Below, one piece after another: positions 19,501-28,474 of a DNA stretch of 64,000 bases (position 1 is its first letter; every line of letters starts with the position of its first letter). Both the position numbers and the translations under genes were made by a program. Source of the DNA: Thiothrix nivea DSM 5205. Its GTDB lineage: Bacteria > Pseudomonadota > Gammaproteobacteria > Thiotrichales > Thiotrichaceae. The stretch lies in NCBI RefSeq assembly GCF_000260135.1, contig NZ_JH651384.1, forward strand, positions 1,801,693-1,865,692, written 5' to 3'. A model generated the notes under the pieces. That model was not told the origin of the DNA. It searched no databases and was given only the letters and a program-made list of their open reading frames with translations.

Positions 19501-20298
19501 GGCGGAACCAAATTGCGCACCTGGCCAGCACTGGTCGACACCAGCACTTCACCTACCAACCAACAGGTTGCCATCCGCCTGTTTGACAATGAAGCCGAAG
19601 CCACCCAAGCGCACTGGCAAGGCGTATTGCGCCTGTTCCTATTGGCCTTGCCCACCGAAGCAAAAGACCTGCCGAAACATGTGCCCCAGATGCAGACCCT
19701 GTGCCTGCATTACGCCGCTACCGGCAAATGCGAGGAACTGAAGGAAAGCATCACCCGCTACGTCTTCCGCCAAGTTTTTGCCGATTATCTCACCATCCGC
19801 AAGCAGGATAGCTTTGCATACGCGCTGGCGGAATGCCGCAAACAGATTTTCCCGCAAACCCAGGAAACGGCCCGCCTGCTGACACCAACCCTGGCCATGT
19901 ACCACGATTTGCGCAAACAACTGAAAGGCAAGGTACAACCTGTCTGGCTGGAAGCGCTCAACGACATCAGCGAGCAGCTGGGCCAGCTGGTGCACCCAGG
20001 GTTTCTGGACGCAATTTCCCCCGAGGAGTTACGGCATTTCCCGCGTTACCTCAAGGGCATTCAACGACGTTTGCAAAAGCTGGCGGAGAATCCCGCCAAA
20101 GACAGGGGGCTACGGGTGCAAGTGCAGCCGTACTGGGACAAGTGGAAGGAACAGCAGAAAAAAGGCGGGGGCAACCCGGCACTGTACGAGTACCGCTGGC
20201 TGCTGGAAGAATTTCGGGTTTCGCTGTTCGCGCAGGAACTGGGAACCGCAAGGCCGGTATCGGCCAAGCGGCTGGATGAGTTGTGGAAAAAAGCCTGA
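16570..20298 (+). CDS. hrpA: ATP-dependent RNA helicase HrpA
   Basis: 1242 residues, slightly short for HrpA (about 1300), with a GTG start. Motifs are Walker A GETGSGKTT at 47-55, DEAH at 144-147, SATIDPERF (motif III region) and QRSGRCGR (motif VI). They are followed by the helicase-associated and OB-fold domains and the long HrpA-specific DUF3418 C-terminal region. HrpA relatives unwind RNA and rescue stalled ribosomes in E. coli. It is convergent with the wzc-like gene, only 7 bases apart. Confidence 0.95.
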   Translation: MSKADQRRALRLQNLPKPEYPEELPVAARREEIMAAIAKHQVVIICGETGSGKTTQLPKMCLALQRGVNGFIGHTQPRRLAARSVAARIAEELKTQLGQQVGYKVRFHDRCSPNSYIKLMTDGILLAEIQQDRLLRQYDTLIIDEAHERSLNIDFLLGYLKWLLPKRRDLKVIITSATIDPERFSYHFNNAPIINVSGRTYPVEIRYRPLVDVDGEEELERDQTEAILDAVDELGREAPGDILVFLPGEREIRETAEALRKHHPPATEILPLYARLSSEEQHRIFEPHGRRRIVLATNVAETSLTVPGIKYVVDSGYARISRYSWRAGVQRLPIEKVSQASANQRSGRCGRVSNGIAIRLYSEDDFSKRPLFTEPEILRTNLAAVILQLTALWNADVEAFPFVEPPDTRLIRDGFKLLFELGAVDRNYNVTRSGHQLAKLPLDPRFGRMLLAAQENGVLREVLVIVSALTLQDPRERPLEKQQAADEKHSRFKDEQSDFLSFLKLWDYFHEQRKHLSQRKFRELCKKEFLSFIRLREWHDIHTQLHQMVLEMGGKLNETEASYDAIHLSLLTGLLGNIGLKDEDREYQGAGGRKFHIFPASGLKKKAPPWVMAAELVETSRLFGRTIARIQPEWVEKLADHLLRRHYSEPHWEQRPAQVAAFERTTLYGITITQRRKVSYGRIDPPVCRELFIRHALVYGEFRTSARFFQHNAELIADIETLEAKSRRRDILADEQRLYEFYDQRIPAHVVNGHSFERWRKKAEQQDPHLLYLSREYLMQREAGHETSGQFPDSLQVQGLELPLRYHFDPKAADDGVSVRVPLLGLNQLAPTRFEYLVPGMLEEKITALIRALPKQVRKQFVPAPDYARACMESIQPNDTTPLQAAVEKQLLRMTGSQIPPEAWADIILDPHLLMRFEVVDENGNIIRSGRDLETLRGKVRQQTRQELAAQPTQSIERSSITAWDFGDLPETHWLEAGGTKLRTWPALVDTSTSPTNQQVAIRLFDNEAEATQAHWQGVLRLFLLALPTEAKDLPKHVPQMQTLCLHYAATGKCEELKESITRYVFRQVFADYLTIRKQDSFAYALAECRKQIFPQTQETARLLTPTLAMYHDLRKQLKGKVQPVWLEALNDISEQLGQLVHPGFLDAISPEELRHFPRYLKGIQRRLQKLAENPAKDRGLRVQVQPYWDKWKEQQKKGGGNPALYEYRWLLEEFRVSLFAQELGTARPVSAKRLDELWKKA

Positions 20299-20305
20299 CC
20301 CTGAT

Positions 20306-22570
20306 TTATTGGCTAGGCGTGGCCACCATCGCCGTCTGGCTGCTACGGGAATAGCGGCTGGGGTAACCGTAATACTTGTTGGAAACCTCCGCTGACTTCA
20401 TCTTGGTCAGGACAGAACCAATCACATTACACTGTGCCTGCTTCAAACGCCCGAACGCATCTTTTAGGCCACGCTTGCGGGTTTGCCCATAGGAATTGAC
20501 GAAGACGGTATTGCCCGTGCGGTTGGAGATGATCAGCGCATCCGCCAACCCCATGACTGGCGGGCCGTCGACAATCACGTAGTCAAACATGCCTTCCGCC
20601 TCACTCAGCAGTGCCGGGAAGCGTTCACCCGCCAACAGCTCGGTAGGGTTAGGAATGGCGGCACCTGCCGTCATGATGGAAAGGTTCTGCACTGGCGTTG
20701 TCTGGAGAAACTCGCCGATATCCTTGTCAGCCAACAGGAAATCGCTGACGCCCACGGTGTTTTCCACGCCCACCTTGTTGTGGGCCTGAGGGTGGCGCAT
20801 ATCGCAATCAACCAGCAACACCTTTTTGCCGGTATAGGCAAAGACTGTCGCCAGATTGGCAGCTGTCGTGGTTTTACCTTCCCCCGGTGCCGGGCTGGTC
20901 ACATTGACAACCAATGCAAGGCCATGATGCGAAGGCGCTTTCATCATCAGGATGTTTTCACGCAATGAGCGGAAAGCTTCCAGCATGAAAGAAGAGCTGC
21001 TGACATTGCCGCGCAAGGCCAGCACATTCTTGTTGTTGCGACCCGTGGTGTAAGGGATAACACCCAGCAAAGGCACGGAACCCAGCGCGCGTTTCAGGTC
21101 TTCAACCCCTTTTACCCGATCGTCCAGTAAGTCCGCCAAAATGGTGGCAAGCAGCCCCAGCAGCAATCCGATGACCGCACCCATCCCCAGATTCAAAGGG
21201 ATATTCGGCTTGTAAGGCTTGCTGGGAACAACGGCCTTGTCAACAATGGCGACATTCCCCGAGCCACTGTCTTCCGCCAACCGCACTTCGTTCAGACGTG
21301 TTTCGAGTGCGTCGTAATTGCGGCTTGCTGCCTCGACTTTGCGTTGCAGGGTATTGTAGTCAACTGAGCGGTCGCGCTCACCCATCAAAGCCGCTTCCTG
21401 CTTTTTGACTTCCGCCTTCAGCTCGCTTTCCTTCTGGCTGGCAGCCTCATAGGCAGCTTTCAAACTGCCACGGGTCGCGGAGTCAATGCTGGCCGCCTCA
21501 CGCTGAATCTCGCTTCTGAGCTCGCTGATACGCCCCTGCAATTGTTGCATTTCCGGGAAACCAGGCTTGAACAGGCGGGATTTGTCACGGTATTCAGCCT
21601 GCGCACGCGCCAGTTCTTCCTTTAGTGCTTGTACAGCAGGGTTCTCCAGGGTACGGTCGGCACCCGCCACATTCTGGGAACGCCGGTAGGCCGCTTCAGC
21701 AGTAATCCTGGCTTCCTTGGCATCAGTCAGGGCGCGGTTGAGGGTAGACAAAATGTCTTCCGCAGCAGAAGAGCGGTTGGCACCCAATATCACAATACCT
21801 TCTTTCTTGGCGTAATTAACCAGCTTTTCTTCGGACGCCTCCAGTTCCTTTTGTGCCTCAGCCAGTTTTTCCGTCAAGGTATTCTTCGCCCGCGCCACCC
21901 GCTCGTTGCGCAGTTCAAAGTTCATCTCCTTGTAGCTATCCGCCAACGTATTGACAATGTTGGCAGCCAGCTCCGGATCCTGATGGTCATAGCTGATGCG
22001 GAAAATCTGCGAACTTTCCACCGGCGAAATCGACAGGAAGCGCTGAAAGTTTTCCTCCATCGTATTGGGCTGGGATATTTCCCCCCCATTCGTTAGCTTT
22101 TGCTTAAGGGTTGACAGCCAAACATGCATTTTTGATGACAGCGAATCGTTATCAGAAAATTTCTCAGCAATGTTAAGCTGTTCAATGACATCCCGGGAGA
22201 GCCTCTGGCTGTGCAGCAATTCAGTCTGGGTCAGGTAAAAGGCTTTTTCATCCAGGGGAACCCTGGCCGTATCGTTGGCACTCCCCAGATCCAGCGAGCG
22301 GACATCTTCCGCCGTGACCTGCAAGGTGGTGGATGCACGGTAAACATTCTTGCTTGTCAGGGTGATTAGCACAGCAATGGCAAACGTCGTCAGGGCAATT
22401 CCCAGCAACAGCCACTTGCGCCGCATCAGGCGACGCCACAGTTCGCCTAGCCCAGGTTCATCCGGTGAGAGCTTGGGAGCCACCTCTTCGATTGGAATAT
22501 ATTCAACAATTTGAGCATTATTCGATCTCACATCAAGATTTTTTGACTGGCTTATATAGTAATTTTCCAT
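20306..22570 (-). CDS. wzc: Polysaccharide co-polymerase with BY-kinase domain (Wzc-like)
   Basis: 754 residues from the ATG at 22570, selected because AGGAG sits 6 bases upstream; an upstream ATG at 22615 lies inside a hairpin. An N-terminal membrane helix (WLLLGIALTTFAIAVLITL), a long periplasmic coiled-coil domain and a second helix near residue 460 precede the tyrosine-kinase domain. That domain has Walker A APGEGKTT, Walker A' LLVDCDMRHP and Walker B VIVDGPP. The C-terminus has a short tyrosine cluster (KYYGYPSRY) for autophosphorylation. It should control chain length and export of the polymer made by the locus. It is the last gene of the operon. Confidence 0.92.
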   Translation of the reverse strand: MENYYISQSKNLDVRSNNAQIVEYIPIEEVAPKLSPDEPGLGELWRRLMRRKWLLLGIALTTFAIAVLITLTSKNVYRASTTLQVTAEDVRSLDLGSANDTARVPLDEKAFYLTQTELLHSQRLSRDVIEQLNIAEKFSDNDSLSSKMHVWLSTLKQKLTNGGEISQPNTMEENFQRFLSISPVESSQIFRISYDHQDPELAANIVNTLADSYKEMNFELRNERVARAKNTLTEKLAEAQKELEASEEKLVNYAKKEGIVILGANRSSAAEDILSTLNRALTDAKEARITAEAAYRRSQNVAGADRTLENPAVQALKEELARAQAEYRDKSRLFKPGFPEMQQLQGRISELRSEIQREAASIDSATRGSLKAAYEAASQKESELKAEVKKQEAALMGERDRSVDYNTLQRKVEAASRNYDALETRLNEVRLAEDSGSGNVAIVDKAVVPSKPYKPNIPLNLGMGAVIGLLLGLLATILADLLDDRVKGVEDLKRALGSVPLLGVIPYTTGRNNKNVLALRGNVSSSSFMLEAFRSLRENILMMKAPSHHGLALVVNVTSPAPGEGKTTTAANLATVFAYTGKKVLLVDCDMRHPQAHNKVGVENTVGVSDFLLADKDIGEFLQTTPVQNLSIMTAGAAIPNPTELLAGERFPALLSEAEGMFDYVIVDGPPVMGLADALIISNRTGNTVFVNSYGQTRKRGLKDAFGRLKQAQCNVIGSVLTKMKSAEVSNKYYGYPSRYSRSSQTAMVATPSQ

Positions 22571-22609
22571 GGTCGCTCCTACAGCATTGCTGCCCGTATT
22601 CTTGTCCAC

Positions 22610-22636
22610 TGCCATGGCTTATGCCAAGCCATGGCA
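22610..22636 (-). promoter_or_regulatory. Strong hairpin in the manC-wzc spacer
   Basis: TGCCATGGCTT and AAGCCATGGCA form a perfect 11-base-pair stem with a 5-base loop, 40 bases upstream of the wzc-like start. No T-run follows on the transcribed strand, so it is not a standard terminator. It may be a processing or stability element that sets Wzc level, or a protein-binding dyad. Confidence 0.5.
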
Positions 22637-22688
22637 GTCTGCATAAACAAAATATTAAAACCCGGTATTCCCTTGCCCGTTTTCAACC

Positions 22689-24140
22689 CTAAGCTTCATT
22701 ACGCCCATACTGATCCATAAAGCGCACAATATCATCTTCCCCCAAATAACTACCGGATTGAACTTCTATCAGCTCAAGTGGCACTTTTCCGGGATTGGCT
22801 AAACGGTGGACACTGCCCAGCGGTATATAGGTAGATTGGTTTTCAGTCAGAAGGAAGGTTTTGTCATCACAAGTCACCTCAGCCGTACCTTTTACCACAA
22901 TCCAGTGTTCCGCCCGGTGATGGTGTTTTTGCAATGACAGTTTTGCGCCTGGGTTGACCGTGATGCGCTTGACCTGGAAACGATCGCCGAGATCCAGTGA
23001 GTCGTAACATCCCCACGGACGGTTGACCAGGCAATGGACAATGGCCTCTTCCCGCCCTTCTTTTTCCAAGGTTGATACAATGTGCTTGACATCCTGCGCC
23101 CTGTCCCGGTGTGTAACCAGCATGGCATCGCGGGTTTCTACCACGATCAGGTCATCTACGCCCAATACACTGACCAAACGTTCTTCCGCAAAGACCAAGT
23201 TATTGTGGGCTTCATGAGTCATGACATTGCCACGCAATACATTGTTTGCGCTGTCACGTTCGCTGATTTCCCAGATAGCCGACCACGCACCAACATCATT
23301 CCAGCCCGCATCCAAAGGCAAGGTAGCAGCATGGTGGGTATGCTCCATCACCGCATAATCAATCGAGTCTGAAGGGCAGGCTGCAAAAGCGCCGACATCC
23401 AAACGCACGAAATCGAGGTCGCGTTGCGCCAGCTGGAGGGTTTTCCGGCTGGCATCCAGAATAGCGGGCTTGTAGGTTTCCAGTTCCCGCAGGAAAACAC
23501 TGGCCTTGAACATGAAGATCCCGGAATTCCACAAATGCCGACCATCATCCAAGTATTGCTGGGCGGTTGGCGCGTCGGGTTTCTCCGCGAACGCTGCCAC
23601 CCGTCGTGCAGCAGTGAACCCGGCAATCAGTTCCCCTTGTTCAATATAACCGTACCCGGTCTCGGGTCTGTCTGGCGTGATACCAAATGTCACCAGATAA
23701 CCGGCTTCTGCCAGAGCATGCCCTTGGGTGACCGCTTTCAGGAAAGCATCCTGCCCAGGAATGACATGATCGGCAGGCAATACCAGCATGACCGGATCCC
23801 AACCAGAACCATATTGCTCAGACTTATCTAGCAGATGTAATGCGGCAACCGCCACGGCTGGTGCGGTATTGCGCCCAACCGGCTCCAACAGGATACCCTG
23901 GTGCGGATGATCAATTTCATGCAATTGCTCCGCTACCATGAAACGGTGGTTTTCATTGCATACCACAACCAGCGGTTGCTTGCCTGGAATCCCTCCGAGC
24001 CGCTCCACCGTGGACTGGAACAGCGTAGTATTAGTCTCCACCAGCGGCAGGAACTGTTTGGGGCGCAGCTTGCGCGATACCGGCCACAACCGTGAGCCTG
24101 AACCACCTGACAGCACAACAGGGACAATGGGGGTTGACAT
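22689..24140 (-). CDS. manC: Mannose-1-phosphate guanylyltransferase / mannose-6-phosphate isomerase
   Basis: 483 residues, the normal length of the bifunctional ManC/AlgA/XanB family. The N-terminal nucleotidyltransferase carries the signature SGGSGSRLWPVSR, and PADH and NSGIFMFKA follow. The C-terminal 120 residues are a cupin isomerase domain (LQKHHHRAEHWIVVKGTAEVT) with the expected metal-binding histidines. It makes GDP-mannose, so the polymer probably contains mannose or a mannose-derived sugar. AAGG precedes the ATG. It sits between the Alg13-like gene and wzc. Confidence 0.95.
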   Translation of the reverse strand: MSTPIVPVVLSGGSGSRLWPVSRKLRPKQFLPLVETNTTLFQSTVERLGGIPGKQPLVVVCNENHRFMVAEQLHEIDHPHQGILLEPVGRNTAPAVAVAALHLLDKSEQYGSGWDPVMLVLPADHVIPGQDAFLKAVTQGHALAEAGYLVTFGITPDRPETGYGYIEQGELIAGFTAARRVAAFAEKPDAPTAQQYLDDGRHLWNSGIFMFKASVFLRELETYKPAILDASRKTLQLAQRDLDFVRLDVGAFAACPSDSIDYAVMEHTHHAATLPLDAGWNDVGAWSAIWEISERDSANNVLRGNVMTHEAHNNLVFAEERLVSVLGVDDLIVVETRDAMLVTHRDRAQDVKHIVSTLEKEGREEAIVHCLVNRPWGCYDSLDLGDRFQVKRITVNPGAKLSLQKHHHRAEHWIVVKGTAEVTCDDKTFLLTENQSTYIPLGSVHRLANPGKVPLELIEVQSGSYLGEDDIVRFMDQYGRNEA

Positions 24141-24192
24141 TTTATACCTTAAATATTCATCAAAAGTCGATTATAGCTTATTGGGCAAACAC

Positions 24193-24684
24193 TTACCCAT
24201 GGTAGATATAGTCAAGGATGTCCCGGGCAGCAAAGAATTCAACCTTGGCATAAGGCCGTAAGTTAGCCGTCAACTGGGCAATGTTCTGGATTGAATCCGC
24301 GACATGCTCCACCTTGTCGCACACCGCGCACAAGCTGTTGGAGCCGACATAACCCGCCAATTCCGTCTGGTGTTTATCCGCCCTTTCCGTATTAGGCACC
24401 ACTAACACAGGCTTCCGGTATTCAAGCAGCATAAAAATGGTGCCTGCTCCCGCGTGGGTCACGAAATAGTCGTAATCCCCTAGTTTTTGCTTCAGGTCAG
24501 CATCAAAGGCAAAATATTTTTTATGGCAAGGTAAATACTTGCCCTCCCCCGTTTGCAGGACAATTTCGTAATCATTTTCCAGTTCACGGGCTGCATCAAT
24601 GCTTTTCACCAAGGAATCGAAGCCTGTAGTGCCGGTAATGACCAATATACGTTTTTTATTATAAACGCCCTGCGAATTCAGCAT
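24193..24684 (-). CDS. Alg13-like glycosyltransferase catalytic subunit (PssE/EpsF type)
   Basis: 163 residues resembling the C-terminal half of GT28 enzymes. ILVITGTTGFDSLV starts the fold, and DYFVTHAGAGTIFMLLEYRKPVLVVPN matches the UDP-sugar-binding loop of Alg13. Such small subunits work with a membrane-anchored Alg14-like partner. That partner is encoded immediately upstream with a 26-base overlap. AAGGA lies about 10 bases before the ATG. Donor and acceptor are unknown. Confidence 0.85.
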   Translation of the reverse strand: MLNSQGVYNKKRILVITGTTGFDSLVKSIDAARELENDYEIVLQTGEGKYLPCHKKYFAFDADLKQKLGDYDYFVTHAGAGTIFMLLEYRKPVLVVPNTERADKHQTELAGYVGSNSLCAVCDKVEHVADSIQNIAQLTANLRPYAKVEFFAARDILDYIYHG

Positions 24685-25147
24685 TTGGATACAATTCCTT
24701 CAAAGATTCATTTTGCACAAAAAACTTTGTACTGAACGGCTTACAAGCTTTGCCCGACAGGCTTTTACTGCTAAACCTGCACCAGTCCTCAAAAAATATC
24801 CGCTTTTTGACGTTCAGCAACTTGCACACCATAAAAGCGGGTATGCATATGCCGGGTCCAAACCCTATCACCGCTTGTGGTTTGTACTTCCTGACCAGTT
24901 TTGCTGACAAATACATCCCTTCCAGATAGGAATACAGAAAGCCAACAGGGCTAAATGCATGATTTTTATGACGCATAGGCGTTGTCCAGTAAAAATCCTG
25001 CATACCTGTTTTATTGATGGACTCTGAGTCTGTCAGATGAACAAACTGAATGTTCTTGTCAAGCAACTGCATTTGCTCCATAAGGCGGATAGCTTGGGCC
25101 TGATGCCCCCCCTCTCCGTACACAAGCAATATATTTACCTGTTTCAT
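24659..25147 (-). CDS. Alg14-like glycosyltransferase membrane subunit (PssD/Cps14F type)
   Basis: 162 residues from the ATG at 25147. The N-terminus has the Alg14 signature LLVYGEGGHQAQAIRLM, and VIGFGPGICIPAFMVCKLLNVKKRIFFEDWCR matches the family's membrane-associated acceptor region. With the overlapping Alg13-like subunit it should form one split glycosyltransferase at the inner membrane. The first 89 bases overlap the end of the polymerase gene in another frame, unusually long for neighbouring genes. Confidence 0.85.
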   Translation of the reverse strand: MKQVNILLVYGEGGHQAQAIRLMEQMQLLDKNIQFVHLTDSESINKTGMQDFYWTTPMRHKNHAFSPVGFLYSYLEGMYLSAKLVRKYKPQAVIGFGPGICIPAFMVCKLLNVKKRIFFEDWCRFSSKSLSGKACKPFSTKFFVQNESLKELYPNAEFAGRL

Positions 25148-26336
25148 ACTGGTTTCCCCGGATTCTCGCCAATACCAACAAAACTGAAAACTCGATCCCC
25201 ATGCGGCCAAATTCACCATAAAATGGCATCATGAAGCAGGATGACACAAACATTGCCGCGAGGATAATGCTGAACTCATTTCTATGTTGCCGATAGATTG
25301 CAAGTACTGCGTATAAAAAGATTGCAAACAAAAATAAATAGACAAAACCATACTTATATAAATTCCCCGCCAGACCAATGTCATAGGTGTAAATATTGAT
25401 CCCGAAATATTGCTTGAAGCCACCGTCAAACTGAAGGGAAAGATGCCCGTGCGGTATAAACCAGTCGGCAATGACCTTATTGAAGACAAGCCGGAACTCC
25501 ATGTTTCTGTACATATCATAGAATGCGACAGGCTCCCCAAACAGGAAGCTGTAGAGGTAATACAAAAAATATGCACATAAAAAGAAAACTGGCACAGCCA
25601 CCATCAGCATAAGATTAAACTCCTTACGCCCACGCATCAGCCCGATAAAAACCAACATCAAGACACCCAGCGCCGCCAAGGAACGGGTCTGATTAATAAA
25701 CACCATATAGAGCACTAGCAATATAACAGGCAAGAGTGCCTTCAGGTATTGTTTCCTTGCCAGCAGGAAAAACGGATATAGAAATACAATAATTGAGCCG
25801 TTGATAAAGCGGGTTTCAAAGCGCTCATCCAGTGACTGGAATCCCTCGGCAAACTGTTCCTTATGGACGGAAAAAGAGAACCCCTGATGCCTCGGAACAA
25901 GGTCAAATGCATTTAAGGTCGCCCAAATCAAGGCAACCCAAAAAACGATTTTCAATACCTTCTCAATATCAATGGAAGTGTAGTGTCTCCCCCCAAGCAC
26001 CAACATGGCAAGGAAACTGGAAAAATACAGCAGGCTACGGCGTTCTTCCAAAATCCCAAACTGAAACGGCTGCGCAAAATAGAGGTATGAAGACAGGATC
26101 GGTATAAAAAACACCAACAAAGCCAACAGCAGCACTGACCAGTCAATATTTCCCAACAGGTGGCGGCGCATGGCCAAGATATACAAGAAGCTAGCAATGG
26201 AAACTGCTGCAAGGCTTTCCTGAAAAAATACCACACCATAGCGATGGTCGTCACTTAGGAAAAACAACCCTGACATGGCAAGCAGCAGCAACCCCAAGAT
26301 CACCTTGTCGGCAACAGAAGCTGCTGCTTCCGTCAT
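25059..26336 (-). CDS. Wzy-like O-antigen/exopolysaccharide polymerase
   Basis: 425 residues from the ATG at 26336, preceded by GGGGAA. It is strongly hydrophobic with about 11 membrane helices and a large loop containing FNKVIADWFIPHGHLSLQFDGG, as in O-antigen polymerases. Family assignment rests on topology and position, since these proteins share little sequence. It should join lipid-linked repeat units in the periplasm. The final 30 residues are read over the start of the Alg14-like gene and look unlike the rest of the protein, so a frameshift or natural overlap should be considered. Confidence 0.7.
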   Translation of the reverse strand: MTEAAASVADKVILGLLLLAMSGLFFLSDDHRYGVVFFQESLAAVSIASFLYILAMRRHLLGNIDWSVLLLALLVFFIPILSSYLYFAQPFQFGILEERRSLLYFSSFLAMLVLGGRHYTSIDIEKVLKIVFWVALIWATLNAFDLVPRHQGFSFSVHKEQFAEGFQSLDERFETRFINGSIIVFLYPFFLLARKQYLKALLPVILLVLYMVFINQTRSLAALGVLMLVFIGLMRGRKEFNLMLMVAVPVFFLCAYFLYYLYSFLFGEPVAFYDMYRNMEFRLVFNKVIADWFIPHGHLSLQFDGGFKQYFGINIYTYDIGLAGNLYKYGFVYLFLFAIFLYAVLAIYRQHRNEFSIILAAMFVSSCFMMPFYGEFGRMGIEFSVLLVLARIRGNQYETGKYIACVRRGGASGPSYPPYGANAVA

Positions 26337-26510
26337 GATTTCCCCATTCAGCAGGAGTATTCTGGATGACATCTTTGTTTCCTACCTTGCTTCCACACCA
26401 AACCACATTTTTAGCACATCACCGAAGCAGAAAGCTGTCCCGGGAATGGCCAAACATCGTGTTTTTCTTGTTATGTATATTCAGTTTTAATCTAAATAGT
26501 TGCCAAAATC

Positions 26511-27407
26511 TCAAGCGGAAGGCACATCGGCGACGGGTTTATGACCCGGAACCACGGCGGCAAACGCATACTTGGCGGATGAGTAAGCGGCTTTAAGTAC
26601 CAACCCAACCCGGGTTTTCCAGTCCAGCCGACTGGAAATCGCGGTAACAAACAGCTCCCACCAAATTTCAGAGCCCCTGACGACTTTATCAATCAACTTA
26701 ACGCTGGACGCCTCTTTCATGTAGCTGGAATTGGCATAATAGCGGTAAAGCTTGAGCGGGGCGTCAATGGAGGCAATTTTACCTTTGACAGCAACCTGGG
26801 CAAGAAAAGGCACTTCCAAGCTAAACACCAGATTTTTCCAAATGTGCTCCGGCAAATGGCAACTCTGTACAATTTCCGTCCGGTACATGCCGTAAAAGCA
26901 GTCATACAATTTGTGCCCTGGATACTGGAAGAACAATAAACGCTTGCTTTCCCAGTCCGCGTTAACATCGTCAATGCGGATGGAATCCAGCTTGTTAACC
27001 TTGACCGGCTGGCCACTCTCTGAAATGTACTTCAGGTCAGCCATGACCAGCGCCAACTCAGGATCCCGCTCCAGCTGTTCCACCAGCTTGCCGACAAATT
27101 CCTTTTCACACATGTCATCGGAAGCCGTCCACATGAAATATTTGCCGCGCGCTTCCTTCATCACAAAGTTGAAGTTACCCAACAAACCCAGATTACGGGG
27201 TTGCCGGATATAGCGGATGCGCGCATCGTTCGCGGCATATTGCCGACAAACAGCCTCTGTCCCATCCGTGGAGCCATTATCGGAAATAATGATCTCAAAA
27301 TCAGTAAAGGTCTGGGCCAGCAAGGATTCCAACGTTTTGGGGATTAATGCCTCCCGGTTATAAACCGGCAAACCAATACTCACTAATGGCGTTTTGCTTG
27401 TTGTCAT
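26511..27407 (-). CDS. Family 2 glycosyltransferase
   Basis: 298 residues with a GT-A fold. SIGLPVYNREALIPKTLESLL opens the protein, IIISDNGSTDGTE gives the nucleotide-binding region, and TASDDMCEKEFV holds the Asp-x-Asp-like metal site. No membrane helix is evident. It probably transfers one sugar of the repeat unit onto the lipid carrier. Its ATG overlaps the stop of the CDP-glucose dehydratase gene by 4 bases, consistent with use of the CDP-sugar made by the module. Confidence 0.88.
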   Translation of the reverse strand: MTTSKTPLVSIGLPVYNREALIPKTLESLLAQTFTDFEIIISDNGSTDGTEAVCRQYAANDARIRYIRQPRNLGLLGNFNFVMKEARGKYFMWTASDDMCEKEFVGKLVEQLERDPELALVMADLKYISESGQPVKVNKLDSIRIDDVNADWESKRLLFFQYPGHKLYDCFYGMYRTEIVQSCHLPEHIWKNLVFSLEVPFLAQVAVKGKIASIDAPLKLYRYYANSSYMKEASSVKLIDKVVRGSEIWWELFVTAISSRLDWKTRVGLVLKAAYSSAKYAFAAVVPGHKPVADVPSA

Positions 27408-28474
27408 GCCACGGCTTCCCCCGCTGCTTGTTCATAAGCATGGATTTGCACCAGACTGGCCGTTGCCATATCTTCACCCCGCCGCCAGGCATGATGCCAT
27501 TCCAAGGTATTTTGCAGAGCCTCAGGCAAGCGCCAGCGTGGATGCCACCCCAGTTGGGCTTTGGCTTTGGAGCTATCCAGCCGCAGCATATTGGCTTCAT
27601 GCGGCTGCGGACTGACATCACACTGCCAACTAGAACCCGGAGTCTGCGAGCAAAGGTGCTCAACGATCCATTTCACCGGGCGGGCATCACCTTCATCCGG
27701 CCCGAAATTCCAGCCCTCCGCAAATGCCCCACCCTCTTGATGCATTTTCTCCGCCAGGGTCAGATAGCCTGACAGCGGTTCCAGCACATGTTGCCATGGG
27801 CGGACAGCACCCGGAGAACGGATGGTGATCGGTGTACCCGCATCCATTGCCCGCAAGAAATCAGGAATCAGCCGGTCAGCTGCCCAGTCACCGCCGCCGA
27901 TGACGTTCCCGGCACGGACACTGGCCAAATGTATGCTAGCCTTCTCAAGAAACGAGCTGCGGTAGGCTGATGTCACCAGTTCGGCACATGCCTTACTGCT
28001 GGAATAAGGATCATGCCCCCCCATTGCCTCATTTTCACGGTACGGCCAAACCCACTCACGGTTTTCATAACACTTGTCAGTCGTGATATTGACCACCGTG
28101 CGTACACTAGGTGTCTGGCGGACGGCTTCCAGTAGATTGATCGTCCCCATCACATTGACCGCATAGGTTTCAACCGGAGCCACGTAGGAATAACGCACGA
28201 GTGGCTGGGCAGCCAAATGGAAAACGATCTCCGGCTGGCAACTTTCAACCGCATGGCTCAGGGCTGCGGCATCCCGCAAATCGCCCACCACGTTGCTGCT
28301 GATATGCTCTGCCACCTTGCAGACCGAGAAAAAACTGGGAGTGGTGGGTGGTTCCAGCGCATAACCATGCACTTCGGCCCCCATGTCAGCCAGCCACAAC
28401 GCCAGCCAGCCACCCTTAAAACCGGTATGGCCGGTTACAAAAACACGTTTGCCTTGCCAGAAATCACGCATCAT
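27404..28474 (-). CDS. rfbG: CDP-glucose 4,6-dehydratase
   Basis: 356 residues from the ATG at 28474, overlapping the end of rfbF by 11 bases. It is an extended short-chain dehydrogenase. [14 protein letters not shown] is the NAD-binding loop of RfbG enzymes, [10 protein letters not shown] supplies the catalytic Thr-Asp-Lys region, and [11 protein letters not shown] holds the Tyr-x3-Lys pair. Conversion of CDP-glucose to CDP-4-dehydro-6-deoxyglucose is expected. Confidence 0.94.
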   Translation of the reverse strand: MMRDFWQGKRVFVTGHTGFKGGWLALWLADMGAEVHGYALEPPTTPSFFSVCKVAEHISSNVVGDLRDAAALSHAVESCQPEIVFHLAAQPLVRYSYVAPVETYAVNVMGTINLLEAVRQTPSVRTVVNITTDKCYENREWVWPYRENEAMGGHDPYSSSKACAELVTSAYRSSFLEKASIHLASVRAGNVIGGGDWAADRLIPDFLRAMDAGTPITIRSPGAVRPWQHVLEPLSGYLTLAEKMHQEGGAFAEGWNFGPDEGDARPVKWIVEHLCSQTPGSSWQCDVSPQPHEANMLRLDSSKAKAQLGWHPRWRLPEALQNTLEWHHAWRRGEDMATASLVQIHAYEQAAGEAVA

